Source: Phalacrocorax aristotelis (Eukaryota > Chordata > Aves > Suliformes > Phalacrocoracidae). From it: 64,000 bases of DNA. The stretch lies in NCBI RefSeq assembly GCF_949628215.1, contig NC_134277.1, positions 1,364,001 through 1,428,000 on the forward strand. The letters are read 5' to 3'. Every line of letters starts with the position of its first letter. The first letter of the stretch is position 1. Of this stretch, positions 24,419-36,479 are shown piece after piece. Below the pieces are notes generated by a model. That model did no database searches and was not told where the DNA came from. It was given only the letters and a program-made list of their open reading frames with translations. The translations under genes and the position numbers were made by a program.

Positions 24419-26325
24419 CATAGAATCACAGAATGCCCTGAGCTGGAAGGGACCCACAAGGATCATTGAGTCCAGCTCCTGTCCCTGCACAGGACAACCC
24501 CAAATTCACACCATGTCTCTGAGGGCCTTGTCCAAGTGCTCCTTGAATAGCATCAGGCTGGTGCCGTGATGCCTCCCTGGGGAGCCTGTTCCAGGGCTTC
24601 ACCACCCTCTGGGGGAAGAACCTTTTACTAATGCCCAGCCTAACCCTCCCCTGGCACATCTCCCTGCCATTCCCTTGGGTCCTGGTCACCAGAGAGCAGA
24701 GACCAGTGCCTGCCCCTCCTCCTGCCCTTGGGAGGGAGCTGCAGAGTGCCATGAGGGCTGCCCTCGGCCTCCTCTGCTCCAGGCTGAACAACCCAAGGGA
24801 CTTCAGCTGCTCCTCGTACAGTTTCCCCTCTAAACCCCTCACCAACTCCATGGCCCTGCTCTGGCCACTCTCCAGTAGCTTTATACCCTCAATGTCCTGC
24901 GGCGCCCAACACTGCCCACAGCACTCAAGGTGAGGCCATCCCAGCACGGAGCAGAGTGGGACAATCCCCTCCCTCGCCCAGCTGCGATGCAGGGCTCGGT
25001 GCCCCCCAGGGCACAGTTGGCCCCCTGGGCTGCCAGGGCACACTGGTGGCTCATGTTCAACCTGCCATTGACCAGAACCCCCAGCTCCCTCTGCAGAGCT
25101 GCTCCCCAGCCTCATTCCCCAGTCTGTATGTATATCCAGGGTTGCCGTGGCACGGGTGTAAAATCTGGCACTTGTCCTTGTTAAACTCCATACGGTTGGT
25201 GATTGCCCAGCTCTCCAGTCTGTCCAGATCCCTCTGCAGGGCCTCTCTGCCCTCGAGAGTGTCAACAGCGCCTCCCAGTTTGTGTCATCAGCAAACTTAA
25301 TTGGTATTCTTTCAAGTCCTGCATCCAAGTCATTAACAAGGAGATTAAAGAGTACCAGCCCCAGGATGGATCCCTGCAGAACCCCGCTAGTGACTGGCTG
25401 CCAGCCCAATGTAACCCTGTTTACTGTGACCCTTTGAGCCCGACCCATCAGCCCATTGCTCACCCGCTGCATTACGTGTTTATCCAGCTATGGGCTGGAC
25501 ATTTTGTCCACGAGGAGACTGTGAGGGACAGTATCAAAAGCTTTACTGAAATCCAAAAAGATCACACTGACGGGCTTCCCTTGGTCAGCTAGGTAGATGA
25601 CCTTGTCAGAGAAGGAAACCAAATTTGTTAGGCAGGACTTTCTCCTCATGAACCCATGCTGGCTAGGATCAATGACTACCTTGTCTTTCAGGTGTTTTTC
25701 AATAACTCCCAGAATAATCTTCTCCATAATTTTACCAGGCACAGAAGTGAGACTGATAGGCCTGTAGTTACCAGGGTCATCCCTGTTGCCCTGCTTGAAT
25801 ATTGGGACAATGTTTGCCATCTTCCAGTCAACTGGGACCTCTTTCCCAAGAGCACTGAAAAAATCATTGAGAGGTCTCACTATGACATCAGCCAGCTCTT
25901 TAGGTACCCTTGGATGAATCCCATTAGGCCCCATCAACTTATAGGGATCTAGCTGGAGCAGCAAGTCCTGCACAAAGTTCAGGGTTTATTAAGAGTTTAT
26001 CATTCCCACAGTCACGGCTCACTAGCCCAGGGCTCTAGGTGTCCCAGAGCCTACCATCAGTGTTGAAGTCCAAGGCAAAGAAAGCATTAAACACCTCTGC
26101 CTTTACGATGTCCCTGCTTGTAAGATGACCATTCTCATCAAGCAATGGGCCGGTGTCATTTCTAGCCTGTCTTTTGCCATTAATGTATTTTAATAAGCCC
26201 TTTTTATTGCCCTTCACAGTAGCGGCCAGCTTCAACTCTGAGCTTTGGCCACACATTTCCTCCCTGCAGGTGCTCATCAGACAGGGAGCTAGGCTTTGCT
26301 TGTGTTCCTTGTGGTGGCTGTTTCC
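24419..26325 (-). repeat. CR1 LINE, long copy with reverse transcriptase part
   Basis: A minus-strand CR1 of about 1.9 kb. Its 3' tail end is at 24419 (complemented as CATAGAATCACAGAATG). In order from its 5' end it encodes KGNKKGLLKYINGKRQA, PNGIHPRVPKELADV, NYRPISLTSVPGKIMEKI, VSVIFLDFSKAFDTVPHS (catalytic block) and IPIKFADDTN (FADD catalytic block), then the 3' end peptide KPWNRLPREA. Long open stretches remain, so it is among the younger copies here. The frame is still interrupted and the N-terminal endonuclease is missing. Confidence 0.93.
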
Positions 26326-27139
26326 AGTGCAGAGAAAAGGATGATGCAAGAACTAGGAAGCCCAAATGGGTCCATGAACCACTCCCAGGTCTGCTGGCTG
26401 CCTTCAAGAGCTACCAGACACATTCTCTTTGCCACTGCACAGATACTTTATGCCCAGGAGCAGTCTGCAGCACCTCGCTGGTGCAGCACTGGGGTCACAG
26501 GCATGCATGTTCTCCTTAACAATGCAGTGGGCATATCTCCAGCCCCACTTTGGAATCCACATTCAAGTGTAACAAAGTGAATGCCCAGGCATGAGAGGAG
26601 GATATCTCTAGAGCACACCAGCCAGAAGGATCTGCTGATCCTCAGAAGGGGGTCAGGGCCTGCCTCACCGCCTCATTTGATGCGGGACCTGCAGAAGAGG
26701 CACTCAGTGGTTCCTTCCTGTGCATCTTCACCATCCCATTTTTACAGCCAGACCAGCAAGGGGCTGACAGGTCCAAGAACTTCCAAGACAGATGTAGGCA
26801 CTAAGAATGGCAGTAGATGCCACTACCGTAAGGATTTTCATATAAGCTCTGGCTCTCCCTCCAGACAGCCACCATCCAAACACATCTACAGAGGCCTCTC
26901 CAGCCCCACTCACACATGGTAAGCTTCAGCACGCTCACCACACCACAGAATCCCAGCACAGGTATAGCTGTACACACATGCCCAGTGGCCTTGGTATTTT
27001 AACTGCACACACACACACACCCCCCAAACCCTCCTCCTGCTCAGTGGTTTGTCCCCTTTCTTCACATAGACAGAGGCCAATACTGACAAACAGGTGTCCT
27101 GGCCCAAGACAGCATATCAAAAGTTCACCAGAATTATTT
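26326..27139. other. Intergenic, nothing recognised
   Basis: No exon recognised. A short CA repeat lies at about 27006-27020. Confidence 0.4.
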
Positions 27140-27288
27140 ACTAACTTGGCTCTGCCACATTGGACAGTTTCAAGATTCAGCTGGACAGGGTGCTGGGCCA
27201 TCTTGTCTAGACTGTGCTCTTCCTAGAAAGGTTGGACTAGATCCCTGAGGTCCCTTCCAACCTGGGATTCTGTGATTTATTGCCTGCG
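27140..27288 (+). repeat. CR1-like LINE 3' end, short
   Basis: The last 150 bases of a CR1-type element: 'gaaaggttggactagatccc' followed by 'ttccaacctgggattctgtg'. The tail is diverged from the ATTCTATG form, so it belongs to a different or older subfamily than the copies at 24.4 and 46.6 kb. Confidence 0.75.
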
Positions 27289-27705
27289 TTGTTGTTTTGG
27301 TGGTATTTCCACCACCACCACCTTCTTGTCTTTCCCTTGTGCCTCCTCCACTTCTGTCTCTCACACTGCCTGGAGCCACATTTTACCCAGGGATGTCTTC
27401 ATTTACCAGTCCTGCAGAGAGAGCTCAAGTATGCGGGGAGTAGAAAAGGCTACAAAGGAGGGTCATAGCACAGAAGAAAAACGGGCTTGGCACAGGAGGA
27501 CGGGCTGGCCATTGGTCCAAAGCACAAAGCAAAGGGGACAAATCAGGCTGAAACAAACTGAGGAGGAACAGTCAAGCAGGAGAAGGCAGAGGGGACAGGT
27601 TGAATTACCTGCAGACTCCACCAGGCTCTCCCCCCTGTAGATGGCACCCACCTTGCTGAGCAACTGCAGGAGCTCACATACTTCCCCTAAATGCTTCTTG
27701 GCCAG

Positions 27706-30389
27706 CTGCAGGACATGACACTATAAGCACCAATCCACACAGCTTGCACTACGGCCATCTGATACCTTGACCATGGCACTGATGCCCAATCTGCTGGTAA
27801 GAACATCCCACTGAGCTGAAGCCCTCATTCACAAACAGGGCCATGAGACATTGGGACCCTCTTGTGGGTAAGGAAGTTGTCCTTCAAACCTTTCTCAGGA
27901 CTGCTCTCACATGGCAGCACACGGGCTGGGGCAGTAGCCACTCTCAGTAACACCTTCTCTGCTGCTCAGGAGCAATTTGCCATGGCAAAAAAATCATTCA
28001 GAAGAGCTTTCCAGGCTCACTTCTGACACAGGCAAGCCAACTTCTCGTTGAAAAGGCCCCAGCAAGGATAGCACATGGCAAGGATTTTTAATAGTGTTAT
28101 TAGAAATCAATGGGTTTCTAACCCAGCTGGAAAGGAAGCTGGAATATAAAAGCTGACAGCCTACCTCTCCCTAGGTCTTATCTCCTTCTCCCCCAGAAGG
28201 TTTCTTATATAATTACTTTTCTTCATTCCCAGCCCAGATTACTGATGGCTGTGGCAACTTTGCTACCTGCAGCATCAGAAGCAAGTGAGAGGGGCCTTAA
28301 CCAGAGCTAGAGTACATCAGTCTGAATAGGGAACACCAGCAGAGAGCCCAAACAGCCAATTCCAGGTGAGCCAGCCCCAGCTCTACCCACAGTCTTGCTC
28401 AATTACTGTTTCACTAGCTATGCATTCCTACCCATGGTGCCTGAAACATTGGGCTCTTTTCTGCCTTCCCCCCAGCAGAGCCCACCCTACAGATGGGTGC
28501 TCCCTACAGCACCTCTGAGCCATCCCCATGGCAGGGCAGCTGCACAGGCAGCTGACAGATATGCAACACAGCCTGGCTTGGATGAGTTTGAACCACAACA
28601 CACATGAAAATAAAGCTTGGCAAACAGAGCAGCCAGTTTCTCCCCACCTCCAACATACCAGACAACACTCAAGGTCTCAGCAAGGAAAGCCAAGCACCCC
28701 CTGAACCTGCAAATCCAAATGCCTGCATTTGGCACTGCCCACCATGCCTACCCAGATGTGCTCATAAGCAAGCAACTGGAAACCCAATAAGGGCTCATGC
28801 TTCTTGCACCACAGCTACAGCAACAAGAAGTAGCAAGTGGAGAGTGGATACCCAAAGCTCTGTGCAGAGAAGGTGAAATGTAGCATCCTGAAGAATGAAC
28901 CCACCACAGAGTCCCATTCTTTGAAAGCAAGGTCAAGGTTTCAGCTGGAGCCTTACTACTCAGGCACATGCAGGGGGAGGGAACAATCACAGCAATACAC
29001 CACATAAAGCCATCTACAAACATATGCATATAAACCCTGCAAAGTTTCAGCAATTAAGTATCAGCTTCTGGTTTCTTGATCTGTGCTGCGTTTACAGCAG
29101 CTCCAGTCCCCTCACAAGCACAGCATGCAGCCCCCTTAGTTGGGTAGCACACAGTGAATGCTCCATTGATTGCTGGCAGGAACATGGATGAAGGCAGCAC
29201 ATCCAGGCTCAGTGCAAAGCACTTCCTTACTCCAGATCACATCAGTTAACACCTCTCCGGCATAAGGCTGTGGGACCCAGCCCCTCCACCCTGAGACCAT
29301 CCCACCACATAAGTTTTCCATACACACTGAAATTCAGGCTTACCATCCCTAGGGCAGGATGGGGGAAAACTCCACCTCCAGAGAACATTTGCTGCTTCAA
29401 CCACAGATAGGCTCCCATGTTTTATACCTTACCCTTCCTCCTCTGATTTTACAACCTCTGCCCCTAGCGTTTTGGGGTTTGGTTTGTTTTTTGAGAAAAG
29501 GATGCTGGCGCCATCGATTTCCTATTCAGGAAAGCAGCCAGCAAGGTCATTGTGCAAGGGACATAATGCCAGAACCCAGCACGCCCTTAAGTATACCTGG
29601 GGGCTTGATCCTCATCACACTAATGTCTGGTCACAAGGTGTCACTAAGCAAATACACAGCTGGGACCCTGGCTAGAAGGGGCTGAACATGTTCAGGAGGA
29701 AGAGGACAAGGGGAGAAGACTGAATATTGCTCATGCCACCAAGGCCAACAGGACAAGGATAAGCGGTACCAGGAGCCTTGTAATACAACACAAGATTTCT
29801 ATTTTGCACAAGTTGGGAGAACAGTGAGGGGTGCCCATGCAGCAGTCAGAACAAATGGGGATAGGAGGACAGCAGCAATGCCAGCCTCACAATCAGTCAC
29901 TAACCACCACTCAGGGAACAGCTGCTGAAGCTGCTAATCTATATGTTCCCTTGTGCCTAGTCCCTCCAGCTCATACAGCTTCCCATGGACATTCAAGAGC
30001 ACATGTTGGTCAGACTTAGTCAGCTTCATAGTCAGCCTGGTACAAGTGCTGCAACTCTTCTCCCAGCTGTGCCCAGAGCACAGCAGCTGAAAGCCTTGGG
30101 GCTGCCGAGTCTAGAGCCTGCAATAATACAAGTGCAAGGGCTTGTCAGAAAGTAAGCACAGTTCTGCACTGAACATGGAGCACAGGTGAAGGACAGGTCA
30201 CCCAAGAAACAGTCCAGTCACCAAGCATGCCTCACACATCCCCATTCCAAAGGGCAGTACCCAACTGCCACGGCCATACCCCTTGCTCCTCTTGCTGCAT
30301 ATGACACCAGGCCTGCCTTCTCAAGGCAATTTCTCCCTAGTGCTGAGCAGAAGCAGCCATGGTGGGGAAGAAACATTAGGAGCATCAGA
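27706..30389. other. No clear gene; presumed interior of the IQCA1L locus
   Basis: No AAA-ATPase motif is visible. A minus-strand piece near 30024-30080 reads LGEELQHLYQADYEAD after an AG and might be a worn exon, but the likeness is weak. Confidence 0.3.
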
Positions 30390-30620
30390 AAGAGGTTGTG
30401 TGGGGAGTGAGCAGCATGCGTGTAAACGAGCCTGTAACGAGTTTGTAATATGCATGTGTGGCGCGGCCTGCGCAGCGTCATCACAATGGCACAGGCACTT
30501 TCCCGCCTCATTGCCTCCCAAATGGATTTTAAATATCATTCCGAGGACACAATTATTTAAAACGCTGAACTAAACACTCGCTAATGGGAAAACGGCGTGT
30601 GGCCTGCAGCAGCCATTCCT
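30390..30620. promoter_or_regulatory. Candidate conserved noncoding element
   Basis: A compact block with preserved CpGs and dense binding-site-like words amid ordinary intron-like sequence: GTAAACGAG, AATATGCAT (octamer-like), GCGTCATCAC (CRE/ATF-like), ACAATGG (SOX-like), CAATTATTTAAA and CTAATGGG. Its makeup differs from both flanks. It could be a distal enhancer of GBX1 or of another local gene. Conservation was not tested. Confidence 0.4.
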
Positions 30621-32668
30621 CATGGGGCCACTCTGCCCATGTCATCCTCTTCTCCAGCCCCACACCCTGCATGGGGCCACATGGAAGCATCCTCCTCCCA
30701 CTTGGAGGCCATGCAGGGTACTACTAGGTAACTGTCCTAAGCCCAGTCCAATACATATTGCTTATATGAGAAGACACTTTTTGTCCCTATCCCATTTCTG
30801 TCAACGGGCTCCAGAGAAGCATCCTGCCCTGTCCCAAGCTCCTCAGCACCAGGGGCACCACGAGTCAGTCACTGGGAATCTAACAGTCCCTGTCCACAGC
30901 TCCATACACAGGTACCAGGAAGCACCTTACCAGACAGCAGGTCTTTCAGTCTCCCCCCTGTGTTTGGCAGCCAGTAATACAGGGCTATACAAGGAGAACA
31001 CATTATAACAACGGGCATCAGAAGGCATCCTTGTTCTATGGCCCTGGAAGTGACAGATATCAAATAAGACTTACTTTTTCACATAACTTATGAATACCTC
31101 CCCCAGCCCCACTATAAAATCCCACATAGAGAAGACTAAGGAAGGCAGCATTATTGTTGGCTACATCCAGGACTCCAGAGTGAACAGAGTGAGAAGCAAG
31201 AACAAGGAAACAACTATTTGCAACAACCCTTGCTGGGGAAAACACGTCCTTGGAGCTGTTCTCCATCTACCACAGACCCTCAGTCCCATTACAGTTCTGG
31301 CAGCGTCAGGGATAACAGAGCCTCAGGCAACAACGTGAGTGCTCACGGGGTGTGTCTGACCTTTGTTCATCACTCATCTCCTGTTCTCCAGGCAGGGATT
31401 CTGGGCCACCATGAGTTATAGACTCAGAATTACTGATACTCAGAAACAACAGCCTACCTCAGACCAAACCAGAAAAGGGAAGGGACATAGATCAGCACTG
31501 TCCCCACACACCAGCAGCTGAGCACAGAGAGGATGAGAGTCCCTTGCTGGAACCCCGACTGCACCTTAGAGGTTCATACTTTAACAGCTTTGGCATCACC
31601 AGAGCTATCCATCACCAGCTCATTTTCCTCCAAGTGCTGAACCATTCCTGCCTACGCTATTTGGAACAGCGTCTAATGATGCACCAGAGCAGCCACCTGG
31701 CAGCACTGCTGCCAAGCGACACAACATGGGAAGAGAAATGCACACAGGTCTGCACACTGGCGCCAGGCTCCATAGCCCAGAAAGTTCCCTCCCCTCAAAC
31801 CTGCACCACTCATCACAGACCAGAGAGATGCTCTGCCTCACAGTCCCCCACCCTGTGAAGGAAAAGAGCATGTACTCTTAAGCAATTGTTCTCTTACAAA
31901 GAGGAAGAGAGAGAACACAGGCAATACTGATATTTGTATGAACACTTTGATTCAGTTTGTCACACTATATGTTCTTTTTGAGGTGTTTGAAGAATGGACG
32001 AATGCTGGGGGGGTGTGGTGTGTAAGATTGTTTCTAGCCTGTGGGCACGTATAGCTTAGTAAGAACAAATCAGATGGATACAGACATGGGGCCAGGGACA
32101 TGCCACATAACAGCGCTGCAGTGTTGCAGCACTACAAACTCACTGTGAGACTTGCAAGGACACAGGCAGACCTGGAAAAAAGACAGACTCACACAGACCA
32201 AGGCAGTCCCAAGACACTTTGGAACAGTGCCTGCATGGGCTCTGAGTTAAGGTTTGCTTTTTACTGCAACCCGAGTACTTCTGGGTTATTCTTGCAGTGA
32301 CCAGTTTCTTGTGAATCCTTGCTGGTTGCCACTGTCTACCCACTCCTCCTAAAGTGACTTCGTTCAGATCTCACCTGACCCACTAGAGCCATCACAGCAC
32401 AAACAGGTCATGGAGCCACAAGTCCAGTCCGGAAGAAGCTGAGCTGTGGAGCAGTCCTCTCAAAAGTTAATCCATGCTAAGCACGCAGAATGATCCCTCA
32501 GGAAAGGAAGACTGTGTCTGACATCCTGTGCAGGTGTATTGGGGCAGCTCCACGGGGAGGTACTGTGGGGAAACAAGCAGTATGATTCCTGCACAGTGAA
32601 AGATGAACCTGCGCCCATGTGGAAAATGCAAAAAGAGATAATCTAGGCAGGTTTGGTGCAGAACTCAC

Positions 32669-32740
32669 CATTCTAAGGGCAACCATCTCCTTCCACCTCT
32701 CAAGCCTGGTGTATCTGCACTGCAGGCTGCCCTTCCAGAT
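32669..32740 (-). pseudogene. IQCA1L: IQCA1L-like IQ-motif exon
   Basis: A 72-base minus-strand exon with a TTTCCTCACAG acceptor and a GTGAGT donor. It is open throughout its 24 codons and reads IWKGSLQCRY...EMVALRM. This matches the WKG...QRKKT...EEMIFLGM pattern of the IQCA1 IQ exon in spacing and in most anchor residues. It is the best-preserved piece of this locus. Confidence 0.55.
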
Positions 32741-34839
32741 CTGTGAGGAAACACAGGGATGTAGTAAGAGGGATAAAAGGCCAGTGACCAACTCCAGCCT
32801 TTAGGCAAAAAAAAAAAGGAGGAGGGCACGTGCGGGAAGACATGAAGCAGGATGCACAAATTACAGTATTGGAGAACCAAGCACTTGCACCACTACAGCC
32901 TTACTCCACTTGGGCTCGCCCAGTGCTAGATGCTCTACCAGACACTTCCAGGAGACAGCTGCTCATCTCCCCATAAATCAGCACCTTACCCACACAGATG
33001 GCCAGTTATCTGCTAAGAGAGCCAGGGTACCAGAGGGAAGTTGCACAGTCCACAGACAGCATGCTTGGAGCTGGGCAGTACCCAGCTCCTGCCTATGCAG
33101 CAGAAATATTTGACATCAGGTAGTCAGAGAGAACCACCTCCAGGGCAGAAGCAGAACTGCAGTTCCAAACTACTCATGAGCACTCTCCATCCCACAAAAA
33201 GCATGACTGCACATCCTAGGGCTAGGGAAATGGGAGTGCTGGTGGAAAGAGCAAGTAAACACAGACACTGTGGCCTAGGGAGCAATAGAACAGACAGGGC
33301 AAGGAGATGGATGGCTCACCTTCTAGATGCAAACGGCAGACTGCTCACAACCCTGCTCTTTGGCTGGACTCTCCCAGACCTGCCTCCAAGGCTCCGCATC
33401 CGGCTGGGTCTCCCCCTTGAACCTGGCTCACAGGCAGCCCTGACACAGCCGTTCTGCCACCTGCACCAGCTGCACAGCCTCTCCCCACAGCACAAATGGC
33501 CACAAGGCCAGAGGAAATAAGAGAAGTATAGCCCTGTTGGGTGAGATGCTGCTCCAACACCTGTGCTCAGGACCAGTTCCAGCTTGCAGGCAGGGCACTA
33601 TAAAGAAAAGAGCACTCTTCAATGCTGTTCTACAAAGGGAAAGGGAGTACCTAGTACAGCCTCTTCCCTCCCCCAGCCAGCCCCACACCATAGCAGCAGG
33701 GCTGGGACCAAAGGTGATATGCTCAGTCCCAGTTCTGCTGTCTCCTGTACTGCCTCTAGGACAACCATGTACATCTTGTCTGGCCCACACTACTGAGCCA
33801 GACTGACCCTGATCAGACAGATGCAAACACCTGTCAGCTCCATGGCTCACAAGACTCAGCATCACCTCACAAACCTTGTTAAGTCCAGGATTGCTCCACA
33901 TACTGGCACCTACCACAGCTCTGATTCCTCCTAACACTCCTACCCTGATTTGTACTGCCACCAGAAGACCTTAGAACCAGGCATCTAGTCCCAATGGGAA
34001 GCTGGCAAAGGACTCTCTCCACCCATAACATAGCCCACAGCTTTTCTTCCCTCCACCAGACCCTGAGGTGCCCCCTCCATGCAGGAACCCTGGGACAGCC
34101 CTGCACCTGAGGAGGTGCTGCACTCATGGGGCAGTCAGGCTGTCCCACCACAGCCCAGGAGGTCACAGCCTCCACCACCACTGGACACAGCACTCACTCA
34201 GCCTCCGGGGCTCCATGTGGACCACTGTCTCAGACAGCATCTGCTAATGCCCTCTTCAGGGCCCTGACTCACTCATGCAGGAAACACCTGGGGATATGAA
34301 CTTCCCAGTCAGCCTGAGCAGAACCAGACAGGGCCAGTCATTAACATGATGGTCCAAGGCAGAACACAGGAGGCTCAGTCCTAGCCCAGTTTATAGCCCT
34401 GCAGGACAAAGTTGTCTTTTCAAAGCCACTGGAAGCAAGAAAATTAGGTCCACAAGTCCTAGAAAGAAAATACCCTTTGTTTCTCCTGTCAGTCCAGCTC
34501 CTTTTACACTGTTTCTTCCTCCCCCACCTGAAAGGGAGAAAATTTTCACCAGGAGGAAAAGACCCAACCAACCAACCCCACAACCCACCAGAAAAACCAA
34601 AACACTTTGAGAACTTTATAAAGGCAAGAAGAACCCTCTGCCCACTGCTAGCTGCGCCCCACTGACACAGGGGGATTTTTAGCAGTCAGGAACCTGACAA
34701 CTGAAATAAGGAGTTTTGAGGACAGTGGAAGAACCCACTCTGCTTCCCAGATGACCCCAGCTCTCCACAAGTATGCCCTGTAGTCTCTGCTCCTATTTGT
34801 ATATTTTCAAACAGCAGCTGCTCATCCAGTCCTACCAAA

Positions 34840-35270
34840 CAATCCAGATGGCCACAGTTCAAACTGCCTCACAATTTATGATGTAAAGATTAATGATCTG
34901 TGTTTATACATTTATTTGCTTTTTTAGTTGCATAAGACTGAATACAAACTCCTGCAGGACTCCACAGGAGGAAAAGAGTCTCCATTTATGGTGTCTGTCA
35001 ACAACTTACTGAGAACTGGATAGCTCAGAGAAATCAACCTACTCTTGGGTGCTCTATAGCTGACATAATTTTTAGAAAGATTCATTTTGGCTTTAATTAA
35101 GCTACAAGTCTGTGATGTTATCAGTCAAGCCTGTGATTCAGTAAAATAAGATACAATTTACATAAACCACTTCAATGACTTGTGTTCCAATCCCTTAATT
35201 TATTATCAAGCAAATCTTAGAGCAGGTTTCCTTTATTTTGCCTGGAACTAATTCTGCGCTAACTGACCCA
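34840..35270. promoter_or_regulatory. AT-rich candidate regulatory block
   Basis: An AT-rich stretch with TTTAATTAAGC (about 35093), GATGTTATCAGTCAAGCC, ATTTACATAAACC and CTTAATTTATTATCAAG, in a region with no recognised exon. The composition and long non-repetitive AT words resemble vertebrate conserved noncoding DNA. The evidence is compositional only. Confidence 0.25.
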
Positions 35271-35660
35271 CACATAACCATGCTATTCCTCCTTTCCCAG
35301 AGTAAAACATGTTTCCTCCCTGATCCTTTACTTACAATTTCCTGCTAGTCCAGTACTTTTTCTTTTTTTAAATAAATACCAGCAGACCAGAGAACCCCAA
35401 ACCACTCTTTTCCAAAACTAGGTAAAAGTTTGGACATACTGACCTTGAAGCGGTTTTCCCATCTAGCTGCTATAACAGCTTTTTTTTTAAACCTACAAAT
35501 GAACAAGAAGTATTAAAACAAAAATAGCTAATAAAAAACTTTAAAAAGAAAATTTTATTAGAAAATATTAGATGGTATTTCTGTACTTACTGCATACTTT
35601 TTGTTGTTGCTTTTTATACTTAGACTCTTGTATTCATTCCTCTACTACATACAGGTGCTT

Positions 35661-35981
35661 TTAATCTCCTTCATGAGTACAGTCAGGTAGTACCACCCAC
35701 TTACCATTTACGTTACACCATCCTCCAATGTCCAGTTGCATGTTTCTGTGAACTGGGTTTGATTCCCAGTCCAACTTTGAGCCCCCTTCATCAACAGGTC
35801 CCAATTCTATAAACATCTGACAAACTTTTAGAAACCATTTTTTCTTGTCCCCCACCTTCTTGAAACTAATTTGACAGAAATCTTTACTTACAGTTTTCCT
35901 CCTTTGAGGTGCAACATCATTAACACAGAAGCTCTCCATCTGGTCGTCATGCTTATGATGAGGACAAGACCTTAATAGCAA
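35661..35981 (-). other. Unexplained 106-codon open frame
   Basis: Open for 106 codons in an AT-rich neighbourhood where stops are expected more often. Its start has a C-x2-H...FC-x2-D pattern (CPHHKHDDQMESFCVND) vaguely like a TRIM B-box, and a GTAAGT donor-like site follows QRRKT. I do not recognise a family. It could be chance, a worn exon, or part of an old repeat. Confidence 0.2.
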
Positions 35982-36479
35982 CCAGCTTCAAAGGCCAGTG
36001 GCTAGCTCACCCTTATTCACTGCAAAGGGGCAAGACTACAGATAAATATTCTGCAGTTTTCCAGTACAACCTTTTACAGCTCAAATAAGTTAGGTGCTGC
36101 AGTGACTTCACCAGTTTCTATTAAGCTTCCAACCTGCGCTCCCCACACTGAGGTGCCCCTGTAGCTTCCTTGAAGAGGAGCACATAAAAGGTAATTCAAC
36201 CAGTACCCTGTGATAAGCAACAACAGATCCGTGCTCAATCCTCTTTCTGGGTTGCTAGTTGAAACCAGTCCAACACACCCCAGGTGGGCTAGGTCACAGA
36301 CTGAAAGCGCTTGCAGCAGCCAGCAGCACGCCAAGAGCACGCTTCACCTTTCTGAACTCTTGCATCCTTCCTGCTCCAGCTTGGATTAGCTATTTACGCA
36401 CTTACCCCTTAGTAAACACCCAACCCGTTCCTGAAGAACGGCACACTTTTCCTCTCACCAGCAAAAGCTCCCGTCTGCT

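Noticed and set aside
24426-25973. Possible host genes with long open frames
   Set aside because: Reverse transcriptase motifs and the CR1 tail show that they are one CR1 element.
30925-30956. A small minus-strand exon reading GGRLKDLLSG
   Set aside because: It has AG and GTAAGG around it, but is too short and has no family match to assign it to IQCA1L.
31640-31700. A possible IQCA1L piece reading RRQEWFSTWRKM on the minus strand
   Set aside because: The likeness to the IRQWFIECR region is too slight and stops flank it.
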